Positions 27,590 to 35,416 of a stretch of 48,363 nucleotides of DNA are shown piece by piece. The position numbers were made by a program, and so were the translations under genes. Position 1 is the stretch's first letter. Every line of letters begins with the position of its first letter. Source of the DNA: Armatimonadota bacterium (GTDB lineage: Bacteria; Armatimonadota; UBA10988); NCBI GenBank assembly GCA_016235455.1, contig JACRKZ010000061.1, positions 1-48,363 of the forward strand, read 5' to 3'. The notes beneath the pieces are model-generated. The model saw only the letters and a list, made by a program, of their open reading frames with translations, was not told where the DNA came from and searched no databases.

Positions 27590-29611
27590 TCAGGCCTGTT
27601 CGGCCGTCTCGGCCGCTTCCGCGGCAGCCTTGGCCATGCCTTCGGCCAGCGCCGCCAGCACTTCCTCGTCGCCACGCACACCGGCTGGCAGGATGGTGCA
27701 GGCCTCGAAGGTCTGCTCCAAGCCCATCACGTTGACCCACGTGCCCGCCCGTTCGCTCCACTTGAGCGACGGCAGCACGATGTCGGCGTGCGCCATCACC
27801 GAGCACTCGTGGCTGGCCTGCAGGATGACCGTACCGGCCTGGCGCAGGTCTTCGACCAACTGCGCCGTCGGCTCGAACGGATCATCGCCGGTCAGCATGT
27901 AGATGACGCTGGCGGTGCTCGGGTCGGCGCCGATCAGGCCCAACTGCTCGGCCGCGGCGGCGTTGGCTTCGGTCTCGAAGCCGCGCGCGCGCAGCGCGCC
28001 GTCGGCGGTCACATGGCCGCTGAGCCGGACCAGGTCCCACAGCAGCCCGATCAGGTTCGGGTTGCGCAGGGCGCCGAGTTCGGGACCGTACAGGACGACC
28101 GGGTTCTTGGCCTTGGCATACAGCTTGGCCGCCTTCTTGATGTCCTTGGCCTCGATGTGCGCCTCCGCGGCGACACGGTCGGGGTTGTAGGCCTTCCAGC
28201 GGTCCTTCTGGCTCTGCTCGACGTGCCCGCGCAGCTTGCCCTGCTCATTGAGCTGGCAGAGCAGGCCCAGCAGCACTTCGTGCTCACAGCCGCGGCGCGG
28301 CTTGATATCGACCGTGGCCAGCTGCGTGACCTCGCTCTGGCGAGCGTTGATCGAGACGATCGGGCACTGCTCGTTGAAGCGCTTGCCCGCCAGCCAGGTG
28401 CCCAGCACCTGGTGGGTGCGGCAGGGATCGAAGCCGACCAGCAACACCATGTCGGCGTCGTGGATGGCGTCGTAGCCGCACTCGGTCACGTCGCCGAAGA
28501 GGTCCTTGGCGGCGCGCTTCACCTGGCGCTGGCGACCGAACAGCGTATCCACGTCCGCGCTGTCGCACGGGCCGGTGATGAACTGCTGGAACGACGCCAG
28601 GGTCTCCTTGGGCAGCCGACCGGAGACCAGACCAACCACCGCCTGCTGGTTGCAGTGGCAATTGGCGGCGCCTTCGTACAGCGCCTTGGCGGCCGCGGCC
28701 AGCGCGGTGTCCCAGTCAGTGTCGACCAGGGCGCCGAACTCGTTGCGCACCTTGGGGGTGGTGATGCGCGGCGTCGCCTCGTTGAGGATCTCGTAGCGGC
28801 TGCGGCGGCTGAGCAGCGGGCCATTGACCTTGGCTTCGTCCGTGCCCTCACAGCGGGCCAGGATGCCCGACTTGAGCACGGCGTTCATGGAGCAGCCCAT
28901 GTCGTCGTCGGGGCAGACGACCATCTTGCGCACCAGGCCGCCGCCCTTGCCGAAGTACGGGGCCCGCTTGTCGAACAGCGCGCCGGTCGGGCACACGTCG
29001 ACGCAGGTGCCGCACGAGATGCAGCTCGACTCGCCGATGGGCACACCCAGGTCGGCGATGACCATTTGCTTGGTGCCACGGCTGCCGAAGTTCAGCGTGC
29101 CCTGGCCCACGACCTCCTGGCAGGCACGCACGCAGCGGCCGCAGAGGATGCAGCGGTTGTGGTCCTGCACGAAGAAGGCGTTGCTGCAATCGGGCTCCAG
29201 CACCGGGAACAGGTACTGGTAGCGCGTGTGCGTGATGCCTTCTTCGTAGCCGCGCTCCTGCAGTTCGCAGGCGCCCGAGCTGGGGCAGAACGGGCAGATA
29301 TGGTTGCGCTCGGCGAACAGCAACTCGAGCGTCATCTGACGCATGAGCGAGAGCTTCTCGTTGTGCGCGACGACCACCTGGCCGTCTTCCGCCGGAGCGG
29401 CGCACGAAGTCACCAGGCGGCGCTGGCCCTCCACCTCGACCACACACATGCGGCACGCGCCGTGGTTGGTCAGCCACGGATGGTGGCAGAGGGTCGGGAT
29501 ATCGACGCCGTTGGCCTTGGCGACCTCCAGAATGGTCTGGCCCTTGGCACCCTGACAGGCCTTGCCGTCAATGGTTAGGGTGATGGTGTCGGTCTTGACA
29601 TCGGCCGGCAT
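27590..29611 (-). CDS. hydA: HydA-like iron-sulfur subunit with NuoG-like C-terminal domain
   Basis: The 673-residue subunit wires the flavin subunit to HydS. In order: a [2Fe-2S] domain (C42, C53, C56, C70), a His-Cys3 [4Fe-4S] motif of HoxU type (H104, C106, C109, C115), two ferredoxin clusters (C154, C157, C160, C164 and C197, C200, C203, C207), then a ~430-residue molybdopterin-oxidoreductase-fold domain as in NuoG. The [4Fe-4S] motif that usually opens that domain is incomplete (only C233 and C240), and no active-site Cys or Sec is evident, so the domain is probably structural. HydA of [FeFe] enzymes would instead carry an H-cluster domain, which is absent. Confidence 0.88.
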   Translation of the reverse strand: MPADVKTDTITLTIDGKACQGAKGQTILEVAKANGVDIPTLCHHPWLTNHGACRMCVVEVEGQRRLVTSCAAPAEDGQVVVAHNEKLSLMRQMTLELLFAERNHICPFCPSSGACELQERGYEEGITHTRYQYLFPVLEPDCSNAFFVQDHNRCILCGRCVRACQEVVGQGTLNFGSRGTKQMVIADLGVPIGESSCISCGTCVDVCPTGALFDKRAPYFGKGGGLVRKMVVCPDDDMGCSMNAVLKSGILARCEGTDEAKVNGPLLSRRSRYEILNEATPRITTPKVRNEFGALVDTDWDTALAAAAKALYEGAANCHCNQQAVVGLVSGRLPKETLASFQQFITGPCDSADVDTLFGRQRQVKRAAKDLFGDVTECGYDAIHDADMVLLVGFDPCRTHQVLGTWLAGKRFNEQCPIVSINARQSEVTQLATVDIKPRRGCEHEVLLGLLCQLNEQGKLRGHVEQSQKDRWKAYNPDRVAAEAHIEAKDIKKAAKLYAKAKNPVVLYGPELGALRNPNLIGLLWDLVRLSGHVTADGALRARGFETEANAAAAEQLGLIGADPSTASVIYMLTGDDPFEPTAQLVEDLRQAGTVILQASHECSVMAHADIVLPSLKWSERAGTWVNVMGLEQTFEACTILPAGVRGDEEVLAALAEGMAKAAAEAAETAEQA

Positions 29612-29615
29612 GGGG

Positions 29616-31415
29616 TTACTCCTTCACCACGGCGTTGAAGTTGCAGACATCGAAGCAGGTCCCGCACCGGGTGCAGGCATCCTGGACGATGTAGTACTTG
29701 CGCTCGCCGTCTTCCTTGAAGATGGTGTCCACAGGGCAGTTGCGGGCACACACGCCACACCCGGTGCAGACCTCGCGGTCGACCTCGAAGGTGAGCAGCT
29801 TGCGGCACACCTTGGCCGGGCACTTGTGGTTGTTGATGTGGGCCTCGTACTCGTAGCGGAAGTGCCGCATGGTGGACAACACCGGGTTCGGCGCCGTCTG
29901 GCCGAGCGCGCAGAGGCTCATGTCCTTCATCAGCAGCCCGAGCTTCTCGAGCCGGTCCAGATCCTCCATCGAGGCGCGACCTTCACAGATGTCGTTCAGC
30001 GTCTCGAGGATCTGGCGCGTGCCCGCGCGGCAGGGGCCGCACTTGCCGCAGCTCTCGTCGACGCAGAACTCCATGAAGAAGCGGGCCACATCGACCATGC
30101 ACGAGGTGTCGTCCATGACGATCAGACCGCCGGAGCCGAGGATGGCGCCGAGGCTGGTCAGGCTGTCGTAGTCCAGCGGCGTGTCGAGGTGCTCGGCCGG
30201 GATACAACCGCCCGACGGACCGCCGATCTGCGCGGCCTTGAAGGGGCGGTCGTTCATCACGCCGCCACCCACCTGCTCGACGATCTCGCGCAGGGTGATG
30301 CCCATGGCCACTTCGATGAGACCCGTGTTGCGCACCTGGCCGGCCAAGGCGAAGACCTTGGTGCCCTTGCTGCGCTCGGTACCGATGTTGCTGTAGGCCT
30401 CGGCGCCGTTGCGGATGATCCAGGGCACGGCCGCGTAGGTCTCGACGTTGTTGATCGAGGTCGGCATGCCCCACAGGCCCTTCTGGGTGGGGAACGGCGG
30501 GCGCGGCATCGGCTGGCCGCGCTTGCCTTCGACCGACTGCATGAGCGCCGTCTCTTCACCGCAGACGAACGCCCCGGCGCCCACGCGGACTTCGAGGTCG
30601 AAGCTGAAGCCGGTGCCGAACAGGTTCTCGCCCAGGAAGCCATAGGCGCGGGCCTGCTTGATGGCGATGTCCAGGCGGGTGATGGCCAGCGCGTACTCCG
30701 CGCGGCAGTAGATGAAGCCCTTGGTCGCGCCCGTGGCGTAGCCCTGGATGATCATGGCTTCCATGACGCGGTGGGGGTCGCCTTCGAGCACCGAGCGGTC
30801 CATGAACGCGCCGGGGTCGCCTTCGTCGGCGTTGCAGACGACGTACTTGACGTCACTGCGCGCGTCGGCCAGGAGTTGCCACTTGAGGCCGGTGGGGAAG
30901 CCGGCGCCTCCGCGGCCGCGCAGGCCCGAGCTCTTGATGGTGTCGATCACCTGCTGCGGCGTCCACTCGGACAGCACGGTGCCCAGCGCCATGTAGCCGT
31001 CGCGGGCGATGTACTCCTCGATGGCCTCGGGGTTGACCACGCCGCAGTTCTCAAGGACGATGCGGTGCTGCTTGGAGAGGAACTGGAAGTCCTGCTCGGA
31101 GCGCACGATCTCGCCGGTGTTGGCGTCGGTCAGGCGGGCGGGCTCAAACGGCCGGCCCTTGAGGAAGTGCTCGGTGACCAGATCCGGCACCTGGGCGGGC
31201 GTCACGTTCTGGTAGTAGATCTCGTCGGGCCACACGCCGATGCGGGGACCGCGCTCGCACAGGCCGGCGCAGCCGGTGTTGATCAGCTCGACCTCATCGG
31301 TCAGGCCCTGCTTCTCCAACTCGGTCTCGAGCGCCTCGCGCACCTGCCAGACACCCGAGCTCACACAACCGCTTCCCGTGCACAGGAAGCAGTGCAGTCG
31401 CTTGAAGTCGGCCAT
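29616..31415 (-). CDS. hydB: NAD(H)/FMN subunit HydB (NuoF-like) with N- and C-terminal ferredoxin domains
   Basis: This is the likely flavin-based bifurcation subunit. The 599-residue protein has an N-terminal thioredoxin-like [2Fe-2S] domain (C12, C17, C49, C53). The NADH/FMN core follows with GRGGAGFPTGLKW, NADEGDPGAFMDRS and GAGAFVCGEETAL. Next come the ESCGKCGPCRAGT [4Fe-4S] site and a C-terminal HKCPAKVC motif. A two-cluster ferredoxin domain (C550, C553, C556, C591; C581, C584, C587, C560) ends the protein. This domain set is the hallmark of HydB in electron-bifurcating hydrogenases and is absent from plain NuoF. Its start overlaps the hydD stop (TAATG). Confidence 0.93.
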   Translation of the reverse strand: MADFKRLHCFLCTGSGCVSSGVWQVREALETELEKQGLTDEVELINTGCAGLCERGPRIGVWPDEIYYQNVTPAQVPDLVTEHFLKGRPFEPARLTDANTGEIVRSEQDFQFLSKQHRIVLENCGVVNPEAIEEYIARDGYMALGTVLSEWTPQQVIDTIKSSGLRGRGGAGFPTGLKWQLLADARSDVKYVVCNADEGDPGAFMDRSVLEGDPHRVMEAMIIQGYATGATKGFIYCRAEYALAITRLDIAIKQARAYGFLGENLFGTGFSFDLEVRVGAGAFVCGEETALMQSVEGKRGQPMPRPPFPTQKGLWGMPTSINNVETYAAVPWIIRNGAEAYSNIGTERSKGTKVFALAGQVRNTGLIEVAMGITLREIVEQVGGGVMNDRPFKAAQIGGPSGGCIPAEHLDTPLDYDSLTSLGAILGSGGLIVMDDTSCMVDVARFFMEFCVDESCGKCGPCRAGTRQILETLNDICEGRASMEDLDRLEKLGLLMKDMSLCALGQTAPNPVLSTMRHFRYEYEAHINNHKCPAKVCRKLLTFEVDREVCTGCGVCARNCPVDTIFKEDGERKYYIVQDACTRCGTCFDVCNFNAVVKE

Positions 31416-31795
31416 TACTGCACCTCCTTGGGCAACTGCTGGCGGGCCACGATATGGCTGGTGACGCGGTTGCCGTTGACGACATGCTCGGTGATGATGA
31501 GCTTCGCGCAGGCGGCGTCCACCGTGCCGTAGAGCACCGGCTCCTTGCCCTTCTCTTCCACGGTGACGAACGGCTCCAGCGCCTCGACGCCGGACGAGCC
31601 GGTGATCACCACTTCCACGGTATCCAACTGCCGCGCCTGGATCTCGGCGACCATGGCATCCATCACTTCACGGGCGCCCTTGGCCAGCCCGCTGGTGCCC
31701 ATCGACACCTTGATCCGGTATTGCTGGTGCTCCGTGCGCAGAGCCATCTCCTTGGCGGCCTGCTCGCGCAGTCGGCGGAGGTCATCCAGTGTCAT
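31415..31795 (-). CDS. hydD: HydD-like thioredoxin-fold subunit lacking cluster cysteines
   Basis: The 126-residue product has the thioredoxin-like ferredoxin layout: helix, VSMGTSGLAKGAREVMDAM, TVEVVITGSSGVEALEPFVTV, and VNGNRVTSHIV. In cluster-bearing relatives the motifs read MGTCG and TGCxGxC. Here these positions are Ser35, Ser67/Ser68 and Glu71/Ala72, and the only cysteine is C96. It therefore cannot bind a [2Fe-2S] cluster in the usual way. The gene lies between a HATPase gene and hydB, the standard hydD position in bifurcating [FeFe] operons. A structural or regulatory role is inferred. Confidence 0.82.
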   Translation of the reverse strand: MTLDDLRRLREQAAKEMALRTEHQQYRIKVSMGTSGLAKGAREVMDAMVAEIQARQLDTVEVVITGSSGVEALEPFVTVEEKGKEPVLYGTVDAACAKLIITEHVVNGNRVTSHIVARQQLPKEVQ

Positions 31796-32352
31796 GAGTT
31801 CTCTCTCCCGGCCGCGAGAGCCGATTCGCCCTCGCGAAGTTGCTCCACCAGCCAGCCGCGCACCGTCTGCGTTTCATACTCGTCGCCGAGCATGCGCCGG
31901 ATGGGCCGCGTGTCGAGCCGGTAGCTTCGGTCGCCGATCCGGTGGGTTGCCACAAAGTCAACGCCACGGACTCCGACCAGTAACGTCTGCAAGGATTCCG
32001 CCATATTGCCGAGCGGGGGACGGTCGGGATGGGAGTGCGACATGGTGGCCGTGACCATCGTGCCGACGCCCGGTCGCGATCGCAATTCGAAGTCGCCTTC
32101 GCAGGTCTCCACCGTGCCGCGCATGAGTGCCAGGCCGAAGCCGACCCAGCCTTTTTGCTTCTGCTTGGTGGTGGCGAAGTGCTCCAGCACGGCCTCGACC
32201 AACTCGGGCGGCATGCCCGGTCCGTTGTCGGCGACCAGCAGGCACATACGATCCTGCTCCGGCTGCTCGTGAACGGAGATCTTGATGGTCCTGGCCCCGG
32301 CCGTGACGGCGTTCATCGCCACGTCCAGTACGTGCAACATCAAATCGACCAC
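31792..32352 (-). CDS. HATPase domain protein of the hydrogenase operon
   Basis: The 186-residue protein opens LMLHVLDVAMNAVTAGA (the N-box with its Mg-binding Asn), followed by VADNGPGMPPE (G1 box), FATTKQKQKGWVGFGLALMRG (lid and G2) and GVGTMVTATM. There is no dimerisation or sensor domain, so it is an anti-sigma/RsbW-like or stand-alone kinase-type ATPase rather than a complete histidine kinase. The same short HATPase sits between hydC and hydD in bifurcating [FeFe] hydrogenase operons of Firmicutes. The GTG 32352 start gives the family N-terminus; ATG 32340 is an alternative. The last ~50 residues are unique. Confidence 0.82.
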   Translation of the reverse strand: MVDLMLHVLDVAMNAVTAGARTIKISVHEQPEQDRMCLLVADNGPGMPPELVEAVLEHFATTKQKQKGWVGFGLALMRGTVETCEGDFELRSRPGVGTMVTATMSHSHPDRPPLGNMAESLQTLLVGVRGVDFVATHRIGDRSYRLDTRPIRRMLGDEYETQTVRGWLVEQLREGESALAAGRENS

Positions 32353-32382
32353 GACAACGTCACCGCGCTCTGCTGGGCAGCC

Positions 32383-32880
32383 TCACTGATAGTTGCGCAA
32401 GATGCGACGCACGTGCTTGGACTCCACCTTGCCGTGCACATCGTTGGCGATGCGCATGGCCGGCGCGATACCGCACGCACCGATGCAGCGTGCCGCGTTG
32501 AGCGTGTACAGACCATCGCTGGTGGTCTCGCCCATCTTGACGTCAAGCTGCTTCTCGAGCGCATTGATCAGACCCTCGGCGCCGCGCACGTAGCAGGCCG
32601 TGCCCATGCACACCAGGATCTCGTACTTGCCCCGTGGCTTGAGGTGGAAAAGGTGGTAGAACGTGGCCACGCCGTACACGCGCGAGGCCGGCAGCGCCAG
32701 GCGCTTGGCAACATGCGTGAGGACATCATTGCGGAGGTAGCCGAACATCTCCTGCGCGCGGTGCAGCACCTCGATCAAGCTATCGGGTGCGGCGTCGTGG
32801 CTCTCGATGTAGTCGTCTAGCGCGTTGAAGAGTGCTTGTTCGATGCCGAACTTGCTCGACACCATCTCGCTGGTGACCAT
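32383..32880 (-). CDS. hydC: NuoE-like [2Fe-2S] subunit HydC
   Basis: The 165-residue protein matches the 24-kDa NuoE/HydC family: an N-terminal helical bundle (LIEVLHRAQEMFGYLRNDVLTHVAKRLALP), then VYGVATFYHLF, then a thioredoxin-like domain whose ligands are C91 and C96 (CMGTAC) and C132 and C136 (RCIGAC). HydC pairs with HydB to handle NAD(H)-derived electrons. ATG 32880 follows GAGGAG; the open frame extends upstream but overlaps the PHP gene and is not protein-like there. Confidence 0.92.
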   Translation of the reverse strand: MVTSEMVSSKFGIEQALFNALDDYIESHDAAPDSLIEVLHRAQEMFGYLRNDVLTHVAKRLALPASRVYGVATFYHLFHLKPRGKYEILVCMGTACYVRGAEGLINALEKQLDVKMGETTSDGLYTLNAARCIGACGIAPAMRIANDVHGKVESKHVRRILRNYQ

Positions 32881-32897
32881 GTGGAACGTCTCCTCGA

Positions 32898-33662
32898 TCA
32901 GCTTCGATCCGAGAGCGCCCGCCTCAACGGCAAGGCGGACCGCCCATCGAGCCCAGCCAGGGCCAGTTTCAGCTCGGCGACGCTCGGCTCCTCGACGCGA
33001 AACAGCGTCTGCTGAAAGCCGATGTCGGCCGGCAGGTGCGCGTCCGAGAACCGCACCATAGGCACTCCCGCCAGGGACGGGTGCGCCTCGACCAAGGCCT
33101 GCTCGTCTGTGTACCTGGTGACCTCGACGGCGTCGATGGCCAACCCCTCGGGCAGCCAGCCAAGCTGGCTGAGGATGCTGTCCACGCCGCGGTCGACATG
33201 GGCCCCGATGACCAGGGCTCCATGCTCTCGCGCCGTGGCGCATACCGTCTCCAGATCGTGTTCGATGCCGCTGATCAGCAACCGCGGCTCGAAGCCCAGG
33301 ATGTTCTCCTGCCCATCGACCACGATCTGCTCGCCGAACACCCGCTCATCGCAGGCGATATCCGGCAGCGCGGCATAGACCCACTGTCCGAAGGCGAGGG
33401 CTGCCTCGACCTCATCGAAAACGGTCAACACGTCGACCTCTTCGGCCGAACGCACTTCCAACCCGTACAACGCTTTGACCCCGCGCGCGGCCGCCGCGTC
33501 GCGCCAGGCTGGCGTGTTCTTCGCCGAGTTGTGGTCGGAGACGGCGACGAGATCCAGACCGATCTCCGCCGCGCGTGCCATGATGGTGGCGGGCGACATG
33601 GCCAAGTCGCCGCACGGTGAAAGCACCGTGTGCAGGTGGAAATCGGCGCGCCAGTCGCGCAT
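32898..33662 (-). CDS. PHP-domain phosphoesterase
   Basis: The 254-residue protein shows the PHP metal motifs: ADFHLHTVLSPCG near the N-terminus, AVSDHN, GLEVRSAEEVDVL, LVIGAHVDR and RFSDAHLPADIG. PHP domains hydrolyse phosphoesters with a trinuclear metal site; the substrate is unknown. The gene is immediately upstream of hydC and near DRTGG and HATPase genes, the conserved neighbourhood of bifurcating hydrogenases. A signalling or redox-control role is therefore inferred. Confidence 0.85.
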   Translation of the reverse strand: MRDWRADFHLHTVLSPCGDLAMSPATIMARAAEIGLDLVAVSDHNSAKNTPAWRDAAAARGVKALYGLEVRSAEEVDVLTVFDEVEAALAFGQWVYAALPDIACDERVFGEQIVVDGQENILGFEPRLLISGIEHDLETVCATAREHGALVIGAHVDRGVDSILSQLGWLPEGLAIDAVEVTRYTDEQALVEAHPSLAGVPMVRFSDAHLPADIGFQQTLFRVEEPSVAELKLALAGLDGRSALPLRRALSDRS

Positions 33663-33688
33663 GGCAGCCTCGCCGACCCGTCGCGACG

Positions 33689-34018
33689 TCAGCGCACGCC
33701 GAGCGCGTACAGCCGACCGGCCACGGCGTAGGTATCCTCATTGCTGAGCAGGATGGTCACCGACTCGTGGTTGGCCAGGGCGATGAGGTCGTTGTTAGGC
33801 TCACGGCCACCGGTGATGACCACCGCCGCCAGGTCCTGGGTGGAGGCCACCGCGGCCACATTGCGGTGGGTCTGAATGGTCAGCCAGACCTGGCCCGGCG
33901 CGCCGTTGGCCAGCACATCGCTGATCAGATCGGCCGCCATGGCCCCTTGGATCTGCTGTTCGCCTACCGCGGTAACCGCCTTGAGGCCCAGGGCCTGGGC
34001 CATCTCCGATACCGTCAT
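33689..34018 (-). CDS. DRTGG-domain protein (second copy)
   Basis: The 109-residue protein consists of a single DRTGG-type domain: MTVSEMAQALGLKAVT at the start, IQGAMAADLISDVLANG in the middle, and DLAAVVITGGREPNNDLIALA towards the end. The domain is of unknown function and is known from HPr-kinase and phosphotransacetylase relatives, where nucleotide sensing has been proposed. It sits between the CBS-HATPase and PHP genes. Confidence 0.78.
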   Translation of the reverse strand: MTVSEMAQALGLKAVTAVGEQQIQGAMAADLISDVLANGAPGQVWLTIQTHRNVAAVASTQDLAAVVITGGREPNNDLIALANHESVTILLSNEDTYAVAGRLYALGVR

Positions 34019-34044
34019 GTGCCGCGCTCCTCTCTCGAAACTGT

Positions 34045-35004
34045 CTATTCGCCGGCGCCCGCCTCGTCACCTCGCCCGGCCGGGCCTTTGGGCGCCGAGT
34101 CGCCGCGGGCGGCCGGGGTCAGGTCGAAGCGCAGGTTGAGTCGCGTGCCGTAGCCCGGCGCGCTGCGGATCTCGAAGTGGTCGGCGCACTTGCGGATGTT
34201 GGGCAGGCCGAGACCGGCACCGAAGCCCAGCGTGCGCACCAGGTCACTGGCGGTGGACCAGCCGTGCTTCATGGCCAGGTCGATGTCCGCGATGCCCGGC
34301 CCGTCATCCTCGACCGTGACGCGAATGGTCTCGTCGTCCATGACGGCCAGGATCTGGCCGCCGCGCTCGGTGTGGATGATCAGGTTGGCTTCGGCCTCGT
34401 AGACGGCTATGGCGACGCGCCGCTGCACGTCCTGGGCCAGGCCGCGGTTGGCCAGTTCGCGCTTGAGCCGCACGCTGGACAGGCCGGCGCTGTCGTAGTC
34501 GCCCGCGGTGACCTGGAACTCCATGCGCAGGCCGTCGGGCGCGCTGCGGTCGACCGCCTGGTGCGGATGCTCCTCGTCCTGGGCCAGCAGCCGGTTGAGT
34601 TCGACCAGCAGGCTGTGCAGGATGCTCTCGGGGGTGACGATGCCGACCAGCTTGCCGCTCTCGTCGAGCACGGGCAGACGCCCGTAGCCGGTGCGGTCGA
34701 GCACGGACATGGACTCGGTCAGCGGCCAGCGGTCGCGCACGGTGACGACATCCTTGGTCATCCAGGTGTCGACCGGCTCCTCGATGTGGCCGTGGTCCAG
34801 GGCGCGGATGATGTCCTCGATGGTGACAATGCCGACCAGATCGCCGACCTCATCGACCACGGGCACACCGGAGATGCGCCGGGCGCGCATCAACGCCTGG
34901 ACCTCGCGCATGCGCTGCTCGGCCCGCGTGGTGACCACGTCGGTCTGCATGGCCTGGAACGTCTTGAGACGGTGTACTAACTCCTGGACGAAGGAGAATT
35001 CCAC
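34045..35004 (-). CDS. CBS-pair plus HATPase regulatory protein
   Basis: The 319-residue protein has two CBS motifs (MQTDVVTTRAEQRMREV and MTKDVVTVRDRWPLTES, both ending in LVGIVTxExI) in residues ~15-140. CBS pairs typically sense adenine nucleotides. Residues ~165-300 form an RsbW-like HATPase: AIAVYEAEANLIIHT (N-box), VEDDGPGIADIDLA (G1) and GFGAGLGLPNIRKCAD (G2). The C-terminal tail is disordered. An energy-charge-responsive serine kinase or anti-sigma factor is a reasonable inference. It overlaps the first DRTGG gene by 28 bp. Confidence 0.84.
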   Translation of the reverse strand: MEFSFVQELVHRLKTFQAMQTDVVTTRAEQRMREVQALMRARRISGVPVVDEVGDLVGIVTIEDIIRALDHGHIEEPVDTWMTKDVVTVRDRWPLTESMSVLDRTGYGRLPVLDESGKLVGIVTPESILHSLLVELNRLLAQDEEHPHQAVDRSAPDGLRMEFQVTAGDYDSAGLSSVRLKRELANRGLAQDVQRRVAIAVYEAEANLIIHTERGGQILAVMDDETIRVTVEDDGPGIADIDLAMKHGWSTASDLVRTLGFGAGLGLPNIRKCADHFEIRSAPGYGTRLNLRFDLTPAARGDSAPKGPAGRGDEAGAGE

Positions 35005-35324
35005 ATGCGGGCTCCGGCGCTGACACAGGCTTCGAACATCTTCTTACCGGTCACCGCCAGCGGGATGCCGAAGCTCTTGGCCAGGTCAATCATCTCTTGA
35101 GGGATGGTCTTGCCCCGCACGACCACCACCCACAGCGCGCCCACGGCCAGGGCCGTGCGGATGGCGGGCGGCGAAGTCTGGCCGGTGAGGATGACGAAAT
35201 CTTCCTTCTCCGTGGCCAGAATATCACTGAGCAGATCGGCGGCTGCGATGGCGTTTACGTCAAAGTCGGCGCCGGGTACCAGGACCGTCGCGTCCAACTC
35301 TGCCATCAGTTCCGACCACAACAT
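34977..35324 (-). CDS. DRTGG-domain protein (first copy)
   Basis: The 115-residue single-domain protein starts at ATG 35324 behind GGAG with 8-base spacing. LWSELMAELDATVLVPG, AAADLLSDILATEK and VVVVRGKTIPQEMIDLAKSFGIPLAVT fit the DRTGG fold and resemble the second copy at 33689-34018. It opens the run from DRTGG to hypB, after a 92-bp gap from hypE. Confidence 0.78.
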   Translation of the reverse strand: MLWSELMAELDATVLVPGADFDVNAIAAADLLSDILATEKEDFVILTGQTSPPAIRTALAVGALWVVVVRGKTIPQEMIDLAKSFGIPLAVTGKKMFEACVSAGARMWNSPSSRS

Positions 35325-35388
35325 GTACGTCACTCCACAGGCCGTGCCACCGGGCTCAACCGCGGCGGCCATTCTCTCACACCCGTCC

Positions 35389-35410
35389 GAACCATCGTCC
35401 AGGATGGTTC
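35389..35410 (-). promoter_or_regulatory. Inverted repeat upstream of the hydrogenase operon
   Basis: GAACCATC-GTCCAG-GATGGTTC is a perfect 8-bp inverted repeat in the gap between the hypE stop (35417) and the DRTGG start (35324). It could be an operator or an attenuating hairpin; no U-tract follows. Confidence 0.5.
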
Positions 35411-35416
35411 AAGCCC

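Noticed and set aside
27590..31415. Possible [FeFe] hydrogenase catalytic domain in the cluster
   Set aside because: HydA has no H-cluster motifs. Instead, HydS and HydL carry the complete [NiFe] ligand sets.
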